Below, one piece after another: positions 1-10,174 of a stretch of DNA of 24,972 bases. Below the pieces are notes generated by a model. It did no database searches. It had not been told where the DNA came from and saw only the letters and a list, made by a program, of their open reading frames with translations. The DNA lies in assembly GCA_910592005.1 (NCBI GenBank), contig CAJVPP010000887.1:1-24972 (forward strand). Reading direction: 5' to 3'. Source of the stretch: Funneliformis mosseae. Taxonomy: Eukaryota; Glomeromycota; Glomeromycetes; Glomerales; Glomeraceae. Within the stretch, counting starts at the first letter, position 1, and each line of letters starts with the position of its first letter. A program made the position numbers and the translations under genes.

Positions 1-1571
1 TTATATAATTAAAAAATAAAATTTATTATAATATTATATATATTTATAAAATTAATTTAAAAAAAAAATTTTTTAAATATTTTAATTTTTTATAAAAGTA
101 AATCAGAAGAGAATTTATAGTAAATAAGTAGGCAAATTTGCCTGCGAACCTTTACAGTTTAAGGGATAATAAAAATATAAATATAATTATTATATAAATA
201 GAATTTAAATTTATTTTATAAATATTATGAATAAAATCAAAAAATAAAAAATTTTTTATGATATACAATAATTATCTAAATAGTTAAATTTTATAATTAG
301 TTTATAAATTTGAGTTTTAAAAAAAGAGCTAGAAAAGTAAATTATAAAAGAAATTAAAAAAAGTAAATTATTATAAAATTAAAAATAAAAATAAAAGAAC
401 TTTAAAGTAAGTTAAAAAGAATTATAATTTAAAGCTAGCTGAATTAAAAGAAATTTATCTCTTATTTAATATAAATAATAAAAATATTAATAAAATATAA
501 AAAGACAGCAATTTTATCAACAAAAAAATTTTTTCTATAGAAATAGTTGAAATAATTAAGTAATTTATTATATTTGATAATAAATTAGGTAAAATAAAAT
601 TGAGTAGAACTAAGTCACAATAATGAATAAAATATTAGAATAAAATCATTAATTTCAAAAGAATAGAAATATAATAAAGGTAAAAAAAGAATTTAATAAA
701 ATTAGAAAACTTAAATAATTATTATCATAATTAAGTAATTGAAATCAAATAAAATTTAAGATTTTATAAGTAAAATAAAAAAGTATAGAACTCCAACCAT
801 CACATAAATAAATTACAGTTAATTCTTATTATAACAAATTTTATGTTCTAAACCTCAAGTTTGCTATAAGGCTATAGTAAAGATTTTAAGAGATTTGATT
901 GGTTATTTCATTATAACAAGAGTATTTTTTATTATATTTGTTCAAAAAATTCATTATATTAAGAGTTCTCTATATTAAGAGTTGACTATACTAAAGTTAT
1001 ATCAAAAATGAATTAGCAAGAAATATCTTTAAATTAATAAATAAATTATTTGTTAATAAAATCTAAATTAATTTCTAAAAAAAAAAAAAATACAAATCAA
1101 ATCATAAAATTTTTTTAAATAAAATATATGCATAAATATTTAAAGAATAACATTAAAGAAAGCTTAATAAAAAATAATAAGATATATTCTATTATTAAAA
1201 GATATTTTGAGAAAAGTTTTAAAAGTATTTTTTTTAAGTTAGTCTATATTGAGAATAAAAAATGTAAAACTTTAAAGAAGTGTTGATAATTTTATAGTAT
1301 AAATAAATACAAATTTTTTTAAAAAATTTATTACCTTTTCATATTTACTAGAATTATTATACTTATTATTTTATATATATATATATAATTTTATATTGAT
1401 TTTGTAGATTTTTGTAATAAAATGGATTTAACTATATATTATCAATTTAAATATTCAAATAATAATTCATGATAAAAAAAAGGAATATTTTTAAAGCAAA
1501 TTCTTATTAAATTTTTAATAATAAAAGAATAATATTATGCTAAATTTTATTTATAATATGTAATCATCTAT
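1..1571. other. AT-rich gene-free region
   Basis: Extremely AT-rich, with many in-frame stops on both strands. No ORF of useful length, tRNA or recognisable RNA gene was seen. Local runs of A and T and short repeats dominate, which fits old decayed repeat DNA. The only local structure picked out is a 13-bp direct repeat near 955-983. Confidence 0.6.
955..983. repeat. 13-bp direct repeat, two copies
   Basis: TATATTAAGAGTT occurs at 955-967 and again at 971-983, three bases apart. It could be part of a decayed transposon end, but no matching inverted copy was found in the window. Function is unknown. Confidence 0.4.
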
Positions 1572-3060
1572 AGGAATTATCTATATCTATTAAAGTAATA
1601 ATCTATTAAATGATTATTATGATCGAGAAATATTTTACCAAGTTGTTTTATATCATTATATTAAGGAATATTTTTATTTAGAAATTGTGAATATTCTGCT
1701 TCTCTATTATATACAATCCAATCAAAATCTATAAATTTTACAATCCAGTTTCCATTTGTATTTAATTTTACTATTATATTTTCAAAACAAAGATCACTGT
1801 AAACAAAATTATTATTGTACATTATTTTTACTGCATCTAAAATTTTTTTTTTAATTCTGTCTTTTTTTTCTTATTTAATTTATATTATGTATCAGATATA
1901 ATATTAAATTTATCAAGGTATTCCATAATAACAAATTTGAAGTCAGTATTTTTAATATTATCAATTTTTATCAGTTCTGAAGTAAATCTTGATTAAAGCA
2001 GAATTTATGTACATCTACATTGTATGAAGTAATAAATTTCAGAATATGCTTTACTTCTGATTTCTTCATCAAAAAAAAAGTTTTTTAATTTTACTATCAA
2101 TATGATCTATATACTCTATATCTACAAATTCTTCAGATATTGATTTATATTTTTTTAAAAAAGAATAACATGCTTGTTTCTTCATATTTCTTTCTGTTTG
2201 AAGATTCTCTCCTGATTTCACAATATTTTTATAATAGTTATCTAGATTAATATTAGCTTTTCGAAATGCACAAAAAACTCTTGTTACCTGATTTATCCAA
2301 GACTCATTTTCATAACTTAAGATTAATGATCCTTCTACAAGTGGGTCAATGGTAATGTTTTGTCCTATAACTGCACCAGAAATTCCAATAGGGTCCATAA
2401 ATGTAAACTAGAAAAGTTGGTAAACAGGTTTGAAGGATATGTAATTTTTTGATATATAATTCTTTCAAATATTTAGAATAGTATACACTTGCTTACATAT
2501 AAGGATCAGCTGCTAAAAACTCATTTTTGAATTTAAAGATGGTTAATAAAATAGTTTCCTCATTGTATTCTTTTCTCCATACACTGTCAATTTCTTGACC
2601 ATTGCTATTGAATTTATAAGATATTGTATCATAGTTGACAAACCTCTTAGCCCATTCTTGGAATGCATCTATTCTCTCATTGTGGTTCCTAAAAATACCA
2701 CTCATTGTAAATAGCAGGTCACAAACTGTGTTTTTGTCTTCATTTTTTATGTTAAAATCTTTACAATCTTTTAAAAATTCTCCAAAAATTTCATGGTACA
2801 AGGAAATTGGTATATCATGGTTTTTTGGTGGACAAAAATTTAAAAAAGCCGGGTCATCATTATCCAACTCTTCAACCCAATTTTGTGATAAGGCAAAAGC
2901 TGATGTGGTCTTTTTAATCTTCTTAATACGATTTAATGCATGTTTATCAACATCTTTTGGTAATAAAGACATAATTTGTTTTGCAAATGTCTTAATACAT
3001 CAAAATTTAGAAAAGAAAGTGAGATTACCTTCACTTTCTAATTCTACTTCAGACTTACGT
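1572..3060 (-). pseudogene. Broken Crinkler-type nuclease-kinase gene
   Basis: Reads downward from about 3060. The N-terminal part (open 2972-2493) looks like a restriction-endonuclease-like domain of the kind fused to kinases in Crinkler-type effectors, ending in a KFKNEF...ADPYM segment. The same frame continues past a TAA just after DPYM into ASVYYSKYL and then IYGP. The frame shifts near 2385-2394 into IGISGAVIGQNI (open 2398-2069). Further shifts occur near a T run at about 2085 and near 1990. Kinase pieces follow: a hinge-like VIMEYLD (about 1925), a catalytic-loop-like VYSDLCFENI (about 1800) and IDFDW (about 1725). A TGA just upstream of 2972 interrupts what looks like more coding sequence. 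With at least four stops or shifts it cannot make a full protein. The domain naming rests on remembered family patterns; the breaks are seen directly. Confidence 0.6.
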
Positions 3061-3292
3061 TTCACAAATAAAAGAAATAAAGTGTTAGTTAAAGTTGAAA
3101 CAGTATACAAAATATTCACTCAAATAAATCAATAAACAAACGAAACGGAATTAAATGAATGAAATGGAAAATAATTTTTTGTATATTTTTTTTATGCTAT
3201 TTGTTCATAACCTTTTTTTTTACTGATTCTGTTAATGCGTCTCCCCACTTCACCACCTCATCAGCCAACTTCATTTTCATCGTCACTAAATT

Positions 3293-3448
3293 TTACCAGC
3301 CTGTCCCTTCTCTTCTCTCCTCTTCCAACTCGTTCAACTTCTCTCCTTGATACTTCCCCTCTACCCACTTTTTCAACTCCTCCGTTGCCTCTTCAAACAT
3401 ATTTTTTGCAACTTCTAATTCTCGCACAATTTTTACATAATTTGCCAT
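3293..3448 (-). CDS. Small charged coiled-coil ORF, possibly a fragment
   Basis: ATG at 3448 opens a 51-codon frame ending in TAA at 3293. The product is rich in E and K with heptad-like spacing (for example EEATEELKKWVEGKYQ), so a short coiled coil is likely. Beyond the stop, another frame reads KFSDDENEVG and a third reads KLADEVVKWGDALTESVKKK. The ORF may therefore be the start of a longer gene broken by frameshifts. It lies between two effector-type pseudogenes. No family was recognised. Confidence 0.25.
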   Translation of the reverse strand: MANYVKIVRELEVAKNMFEEATEELKKWVEGKYQGEKLNELEEERREGTGW

Positions 3449-3665
3449 TTTTTAAATATTTTTTTATAGATTTAGATCGTAATTGGCCAAAACGCTTGAA
3501 ATTAAAGAAAAATAATTATGTAGATATTTATGATTCTATTTTTAAATTTTTAAAAATAATATGATGAAATAAGAGAGTAGTTATAGTTTTAAAATCTTTC
3601 GAAGTTATATTATAAATTATTATTAAAACGAGAATGTTACAAGTTTTTATGTAATTTTATATACT

Positions 3666-4130
3666 AAATGCACAAAATTCAAGCGATACCTCATTACTGG
3701 CAATCCAGGTATCGAAAAACTTTCTTTGAAAGGTTAATGCTTGTAGTGCTCCTTTAAGAGGAAAAAATAAGTTTTGTAGATTATGAAAATGTTAGGGTAT
3801 TGATTTATCCTTCAGAGCGGAAGAACCAGATGTCTGGTGTATAATCGATGGGTAAAAGGACCAAGTGGGTCATGATTTTCCTAATGGAAAGTTAATTATG
3901 GTCATGAGATGACGATGAGCTTGAAGACTGTTGGAAAGAATTTATACAGTAAAAGTGACAACGTTACTCTAGATTCATTGAAAGATAAGTTCAAGTTATA
4001 CCAAGTTAATGACTTCTCGGGTGATAAACTAATTAAAACCTTTGAATTAGCAGTTGAAGGAGCTGATCATACAGAGTTTCCTACTGTCAGATGTATTACA
4101 AATAAATGCTTAAAAAAAATTTGAAAGATG
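3666..4130 (+). pseudogene. Remnant of a P-loop NTPase (Crinkler-associated type)
   Basis: Pieces in different frames form a recognisable order. KRYLITGNPGIEK (about 3680-3725) is a Walker A-like motif of the ITGNPGIGKT type in which the second glycine has become E. Next come FERLMLVVLL followed by a TAA, then FVDYENVRVLIYPS (about 3773-3815), then EEPDVWCIIDG followed by a TAA, then a shifted WVKGPSG ending in TGA, then NGKLIMV. A 66-codon open stretch to 4124 may be the same gene in a drifted frame or chance. The motif order matches the NTPase module of Crinkler/RHS-like proteins as I remember it. Several stops and shifts make it non-functional. It is divergently oriented to the broken gene at 1572-3060. 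Confidence 0.5.
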
Positions 4131-5391
4131 ATGATAAGGGACGTCTTTGTACTTTTATTCCCAAATATATGTCTATGCTAAATTTTCGCAATTATGATTA
4201 ATAATATAAAATAGTTAGGGTTTTATGATCATTCGTTATTCCGAACTTAGTAAATTCAATACAAAAATAATTAAATGAAAAACAAAATTTTTTAAGAAAA
4301 AAGTAATCGTTCAATTTATTTTTTTTTAAATTTTTTTTTTTTTTTTTTGTAGATATTATATATATAAATGAAAATGAAAGAAAAGAAATCTACAACCCTC
4401 TAAAAGAAAAACACTACCTAAAAAACTATATATATTTGTTATTATTATTTTTTTTAATTTGTATTTATATACTAGGTTAATTTTAACTATGGTCTTTTTT
4501 TTTGGAATTTTTTTTTTTTTGTGACCAGTCGTTTGCAGAATTTTTAACTTAAAATTTGTTGTTTCTTAATTTGTGGAATGATTAAAATATAATAATATAC
4601 GTAGTATTTAAATACAAATGGTCCCATGAAATATGTAAGGATGCTATGTAATAAAGATTAAAAATTTAAAAATGTGATAATAAAAATGTAAAATAATGGC
4701 AAAATGAAAAAAAAAAAATGAAAAAATGCAAAATGAAAAATGAAAGATGAAATGAAATGAAATGAAATGAAAATGAAATGAAATGAAAAATTGCTAAGAA
4801 TGATACAGATGCTAAAAGTATAAACAATGCTATGCCAATGCTATGTATGTAAAATGCAAAATGAGTGTATGCTAAATGCTATTTAAAGTCTATATGTTAA
4901 TTACAATGTGTTTATGCAAAAGATGATAAAAAATACGATGAAAAAATAAAATGTAAATATTTTTTTTCATCAAGTCTATGAATATATACTCTATATGGTG
5001 AGGAAAAAATACAGATGGGTAAAAAAAGGGGAAAAGAAATTCACATTCTATAGTATAACAAGAAATTATGTATAAAATAAAGAAAACGAAATTAAATACA
5101 AAGAAGATATTTCTGTTTTTTTTTTTTTGAAGTGATTTTTGAAATGCAAGAAATGAAAAAATTATAAACAAGTGTATTTACGAAAAATGTCTTTTTTTTT
5201 TTCGTCTATATTGTTTTATCTATATGTAAGGGTCCAAATATTTGCGCGGTTTTTTTTTTTTTTTTTTTTCTCGTGAGCGAAAGTTTTTTTTCAATAAAAT
5301 ACCAACGAGTTGTAAATATTTAAGAAACGTCCAGCGATTCGGTGAAATAAAATCGAACAAGTTATAAATTAATCTGGGGCGGACAGATTAT
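4131..5391. other. Non-coding region 3' of the HMG gene
   Basis: AT-rich, with long T runs (for example 4319-4349 and around 5250) and many short ATG-containing repeats. Longer open stretches on the minus strand (about 4890-5171) encode low-complexity F/I-rich peptides and look like shadows of the base composition. It probably holds the 3' UTR and terminator of the HMG gene that ends at 5392. No gene was seen. Confidence 0.5.
4747..4789. repeat. ATGAA pentanucleotide microsatellite
   Basis: About eight nearly perfect copies of ATGAA/GAAAT in tandem, with one extra A interrupting the array near 4772. Similar but irregular AAAATG units precede it from about 4685. A slippage-prone simple repeat. 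Confidence 0.85.
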
Positions 5392-6552
5392 TCAATAGAG
5401 CTGATGCAAAGGAGCAGAAGGTTGAGAGGACAAAACAAAAGTATTCAAAAGATGACTGTTATCATGTTGGAGAAAGTCTTCATAATCATCTTCTTCTTCG
5501 GTAATATAATAAGAACTTTCTGAACTATCGACCTGCATCGAGTTATTAAAATCAGAAGGCAACAAAGTTTCAAAGAATCCAGTAGCAGCACTTGAAACGG
5601 CATTTAAATGTGAATTTGAAGGATCAATATTCATAGTAGAGAAACCATCATACATTCTATTCCAATCATTTGACTCAAAACGAAGAGAAGAACGATCGCA
5701 AAAAGTAGGAGGAGTATTTGGAATGGAATCATTGCTAGTCCAACTACCGGCAGATTCAACAGAACTCGATCTGTAATGACCGTTCCAAAAGGCTGAAGGA
5801 CTTTCATTATGAGAATTTTCAATTAAATAATTTTCAACATTCCTTCTTGAAAGTTCCTCTGAAAGGATTTGAGTTTGAGATTGATATTTCTTTTGAATAT
5901 TTTTAGGAGCTTTTAAACCGATAGAAGCGTTTAAAGCATTCAAGTTTTTTTGTGCCTTCTTTTTAGGGGAAAATTTATAATTAGGGTATTTGTTCATATG
6001 TTCGATTTTCAATTGTTGAGCGTGTTCTCTCCAGTATTGTTTAACATCTTCGGGTTCACTGTTCCACATTTTAGCAGCGATAACTGAAACCACCTTATTA
6101 TTCATTCCGGGATTTTCAGCTAAAATGTTATGTTGCATTTGTTCACGATATGCCATAAAGCAATTTTTAGGACGTGGGATATGTCCATTATTTTTTCTCC
6201 TTCTCCATGAACTTGGAGCCGAACTTTTATTATCTAAAGTTAACTTTGGAATGTTAAATTTAGGGGAAGAACAGCAAGTTGAAGAAGCGGAAGAGGAACA
6301 AGTTGGAGAAAGTGGAACAGGATTATCCGCTAAATTCGAATTATTTGAACCATCAGAGTTATTATTATTCTTTGGTACTAATAAAACTTCATAACCTTTT
6401 GGAATATGATAAACGTCATATTCAGGTTTTTCCGTTGGAGCTGGAGCTATTTGTCTAAATTTTGTTACTGGTGAATTATTTTCAGAAGCGGAAGAAGTTA
6501 TTGTAGTTGTGGGAGAGAGAGCTTGTGTTTCTTGAACTGTGGTTGAAGTCAT
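5392..6552 (-). CDS. MATA_HMG-type HMG-box transcription factor
   Basis: Single-exon ORF of 386 codons, ATG at 6552 and TGA at 5392. Residues about 124-198 form an HMG box of the fungal mating-type (MATA_HMG) class: IPRPKNCFMAYREQMQ at its start, then a KVVSVIAAKMWNSE core and KYPNYKFSPKKK at its basic end. Such boxes bind and bend DNA at sequence-specific sites in the nucleus. The N-terminus (1-120) is low-complexity S/T/N/P-rich and ends in a basic WRRRKNN stretch. The C-terminal third is S/N-rich with an acidic TEEEDDYEDF patch that could act in activation. AM fungi carry many MATA_HMG genes, so membership alone does not place this gene at a mating-type locus. No homeodomain neighbour is visible in the window. 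The frame is intact, and a TATA box lies about 200 nt upstream. Confidence 0.9.
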   Translation of the reverse strand: MTSTTVQETQALSPTTTITSSASENNSPVTKFRQIAPAPTEKPEYDVYHIPKGYEVLLVPKNNNNSDGSNNSNLADNPVPLSPTCSSSASSTCCSSPKFNIPKLTLDNKSSAPSSWRRRKNNGHIPRPKNCFMAYREQMQHNILAENPGMNNKVVSVIAAKMWNSEPEDVKQYWREHAQQLKIEHMNKYPNYKFSPKKKAQKNLNALNASIGLKAPKNIQKKYQSQTQILSEELSRRNVENYLIENSHNESPSAFWNGHYRSSSVESAGSWTSNDSIPNTPPTFCDRSSLRFESNDWNRMYDGFSTMNIDPSNSHLNAVSSAATGFFETLLPSDFNNSMQVDSSESSYYITEEEDDYEDFLQHDNSHLLNTFVLSSQPSAPLHQLY

Positions 6553-6753
6553 CTTTATTTATTGAGAAAAAAGTTGAAATGATGTTTGAGAAAAAAAGAA
6601 AACTTTACTCGTTTTTATTTTAATTGAAAAAAGTTTTTCGCTCGCAGAGCAAAAAGTGAGAAAAAAAAAAAAAAAAAAAAAAAGAAATTGTATTGTATTG
6701 AAATGATTATGCAAAAAAATTGGATGAGAATTTTGGAGTTTTAATTCCACTTT

Positions 6754-6761
6754 CTTTTATA
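6754..6761 (-). promoter_or_regulatory. TATA box of the HMG gene
   Basis: TATAAAAG on the minus strand, about 200 nt upstream of the ATG at 6552. Transcription would start near 6725-6730 and give a 5' leader of roughly 175 nt that includes a 24-nt T tract. Spacing and match are seen directly; use as a promoter is inferred. Confidence 0.55.
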
Positions 6762-9700
6762 GTTTTTTTTTTGCGATTAACTGTCACCCTTTAAAACGAC
6801 GATCCAATTAAACAGAAGGTTATAATAATGAACTTGATAGTTTATCATAATCATAAAACAAGTCTTTGTACCATAAACTTTTAATGTATCCTAACATATC
6901 TCATCAATACTGTCCGACATATTTGGAAATATGATTTCCTCTTTGTTTAGGTTGTATTCCGTGCAACTAAAAAAATAAAGTGGAGCATGTATTTTTTTTT
7001 AAGGGTTTGTTGTTCATTTTCGGCAACTAATAATTGCCATGTGGCAATTTTCTTACACATTAATTAACAACTTTATTCTTAAAAATTCGAGATTTACATC
7101 GTAAAACGTTACATTATCTCTCTTTTATTAACAAAGAACAAAATTATTTTTCCTTGAATTTCTTTGTAAATGTTCCTCTTTGTAAAATAAAAGTAAGATT
7201 GTCGCAAAAAAAAAAATAAACTTGGGATTTTGTTTCTAAATTTAAAGAATTATTTATAACCAAAAAAAGATTCCCCGTCGATAGTTGACGGAGCTTAATT
7301 ATTACTGGTAGATCAATACATGATGAATGAACCCACTTTGGGCCTACAAGAACACAAGAATCAATAAGAGAGGAATCCTGATTAAATAAAACCTTTTTGG
7401 AAGTTTTTCTCTTTGAGGAAATATCAACTATGACGAGATATTTTTTTTTGCGGGGTGAGTTCTCACGTTAATCCCAAGTTTTTGTTTTGTGTGACAACTA
7501 AAAGAACATCCTTGTCATGATTAATAATTTGTGTAGTACTAAAGGTAAATATTTATACACATTTTTTTTTTCTTATCAGCAAATATGTTGTTACAAAGTG
7601 TAATTCCAATGATATCGAATGTTTGAATGTCATCAAATAATTCACCACCTTTTTAGCGTTATTATTTGTAACGTTGCTTTTGCTGAAATTTCATTGTAAA
7701 AGTTAAAAAAAAATTGTAACTAATGGGAACAAGGAGATTTTCTTTTCTTTGTTTTAAAAATATCCCTGATTTTTGTGTTATGTTTTGCATTTATGTATGA
7801 AGGTGTATGAGAAGTATTAAAAGTTTATGACATTGTTTATGCTTATTTTATTTTTTATTTTTATTTTTTTTTTTTTTTTTCAAAAAGATAAAAATAAATT
7901 GTTACGGTATTTACTTACCTAACCGTCTTCCTTGTTTTGTGAGTTTCACGATCATTTAAGGTACGTAATATTTTGAAGGGAAATTATTAGCAAATGAAAA
8001 AAAGATGTTTTCTAATCGAAAATATTTGTTACAATCATTAAAGTATTCTTGGTTTTAGTTAGTTTCAAAGATAAAGAAATATGTCGTAGACAATGAATTT
8101 ATTAAACTGTGTCACCCGTCCTACTTGTTGACATAACACGGATCGGACCATCAATCTGAGATTTACTGCGGTACACGGTTGTTTTAACTGTCGTCAAAGA
8201 ACGAATATTTGGTTAATAATATGTAATTCAATACTTCATGGTAGGTAAATAATACGAGTTAGACAACGACTTATCACAAGGAAGTTCTCAATTTTTCGTA
8301 TCATTGGAAGATGAATGGGAAAAACATTTTTTCCTTTTCTTTTTTCTTACCAAAAAAGGAATTGTAATCAAAAAAAAAAAGCCACGCGTTCTTTTTTTTT
8401 TTTATGAAAGGAATGAATGGTTCTTTGCGCATGTGCTGTGTGATGCGTGTGTGGTCTACCTAAGGGTTTAATGGGAGTATATTTAGTAATATTTAAATAA
8501 ATAATGATTTTAATTAGTGAATTAATTAAATTAATGATTTATAAGTAATAAATAACAATTTATCACGCACGCGTATATGCTGTATGCTAAAAGTGTAATT
8601 AATGTATGCCGTGAATTTACCAAGAATTTTTCAATTTGCTGTTTCGGATTAACTATTTGGAAAAAAAAATGCAGTAATCACTTTTAATATTTAATATCAG
8701 TCACCCTTAATTTTTGAATGAGACCCGATTAGGATTATCAGAATTTTCGCATTGATGAAAGGCCTACATATTAAATTTAAGCCGAAAAAAATCTTACCAA
8801 TAAGAAAATTCAAGTTAATTGTAATTAACACGCGATCGGACTAAGTGAGTACGTGATTTTGATGTTTCTTATAATAAATATTTTTTTTGTTCAAAAAAAA
8901 AATGGAGATGAAATTACGTTGGGTTAAAATTTTACCTTCAATGTCTTGTTCCGTGCTATATATACTTGAATTGTCAAGAGGATTATTTCTCTTTTACCTT
9001 AAATTCAACAAAGTCTTCGTAAATCAATATAATAAATTTACTCTTGGACAAAGGCGTAGTCGTTTTTCCTTTGTCACACTTCTGAAAAAACTATCTCAAT
9101 GGCACTTTTTTTTTACTTTTAAGGAACAAGCAAGAAGGGAACACCGTAAGATAAAAAAGGGAAAGGTCATGTGATGTCGATCGGTCTTTCTTTTCAAAAA
9201 ATTGCGGCGATCTGAAATAAACACTTGGAAAAAGAAAAAAAAAAAAAATTATAAGGAATTATAATTTTATCGTTATTTCATTATAGATTCATAATTAAAA
9301 AAAGGTTTCAAGATATTTACTTCTTTAGTCTTGATTGATAATCAGCAAACGGGAAATGAGGAATTTTATTTTTTTTTTTTTTGGCAGTTCAATCCTTTGG
9401 ACAGAATTTTATCCTTACTTATACATTTAAATTTCCTAGCCGTCAAAATGATTTCACCCTTTTTATTATTTACCGTTATTTTTTCTTAAAAAAAACATGA
9501 ATCCATAAGATCCTTACATTTTTATTTGTAGGTGAGATATTCCATAAACCTTTTTTGTTACTAAAGAATTAAACTTATCATGCACAAAGAATACCTTTGT
9601 TATCTAGATTTGGTGAAGTGATCAAAATTTAACGGCGCAGTTATCATGCGCAGTATTCTCAATAAATAATTTAATCGTGATTTGTAAACAAAGATTTAAA

Positions 9701-10006
9701 AATGTTTCAAGATGCTTCTCCATCTAATCTTTAATGAAACGGTGATATTTATTAAATTGTAATCCTATTAAAGCAACCAGTCATTAATCAAAAATAAAAA
9801 AAATTTTTTTTTTTTCTTCACAAATGAATGTTTCTTTAAATTTGCAAAACAAGAGGATTTTTAAATAAACCTTTCCATTATTGAACGCGACCTAAAAAAA
9901 TAATTTCTTCCCAAAGAAACATGCTTATTTTTTTTCGAATTAAGCAACGTGATTGGCTGAAATCTTTGCATATCACATGACTTGCTGCTTCAGGAGTTGG
10001 TTTTAT
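6762..10006. other. Long intergenic region between divergent genes
   Basis: About 3.2 kb between the HMG gene (minus) and the CKAP2-like gene (plus). Its base composition is less extreme than the window ends, and it holds GC-richer islets such as 7265-7300 and 8100-8190. No convincing exon chain, tRNA or conserved protein motif was found. The longest open frame (ATG 8902 to 9174, plus) shows no known motif. ACGCGT occurs at 8384 and 8569. The region may hold distal regulatory DNA or an unrecognised non-coding transcript. Confidence 0.5.
7032..7049. promoter_or_regulatory. Perfect 8-bp inverted repeat upstream of the HMG gene
   Basis: AATTGCCA and TGGCAATT flank a 2-nt centre (TG), forming an 18-bp dyad about 480 nt upstream of the HMG gene ATG. 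This is a plausible binding site for a dimeric regulator. The symmetry is seen; the role is a guess. Confidence 0.3.
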
Positions 10007-10012
10007 ACGCGT
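10007..10012. promoter_or_regulatory. MCB-like box (ACGCGT), distal copy
   Basis: Palindromic ACGCGT, the MluI cell-cycle box bound by MBF (Mbp1/Swi6-type) factors in ascomycete yeasts. It lies about 165 nt upstream of the CKAP2-like ATG in otherwise AT-rich DNA. Confidence 0.4.
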
Positions 10013-10074
10013 TTTTTCTCGTTCCCACTCAACAACAGTATTCAGCTATAGATTTTATTAGACTTACTATTATT

Positions 10075-10080
10075 ACGCGT
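10075..10080. promoter_or_regulatory. MCB-like box (ACGCGT), proximal copy
   Basis: Second ACGCGT, about 95 nt upstream of the same ATG and 68 bp from the first. The pairing next to a predicted spindle gene suggests G1/S control, but this is inferred from the motif only. Confidence 0.4.
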
Positions 10081-10174
10081 CTTGAAGCGAACACTTTTAC
10101 CTTTTCAATAAAAAAAAATTATAAATAAATAAATAAAAGGACTACCGTTGTCGTTGTATCAAAAAAAATATAGA

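Noticed and set aside
2399..2492. A GTAAGC...TAG intron in the nuclease-kinase pseudogene
   Set aside because: Phases do not match across it, and the segment itself reads as continuous coding sequence (ASVYYSKYL...IYGP) after a single stop, so a nonsense change plus frameshift explains it better.
2635..3135. 166-codon plus-strand ORF
   Set aside because: Antisense of the nuclease-like part of the broken minus-strand gene. The minus strand carries the recognisable domain and the plus-strand product shows none.
7271..7290. Small hairpin CCGTC/GACGG
   Set aside because: A 5-bp stem only, no T tract or partner context; expected by chance.
7745..7754. TTCTTTGTTT, a TR-box-like site for Ste11-type HMG regulators, upstream of the HMG gene
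   Set aside because: Equivalent exact matches occur near 16128 and 18346, unrelated to the HMG gene. In T-rich DNA a few chance matches are expected in this length, so autoregulation is not supported.
8902..9174. 90-codon plus-strand ORF
   Set aside because: No recognisable motif, composition typical of shadows in AT-rich DNA, no good promoter or splice context. Kept only as a note in the intergenic entry.
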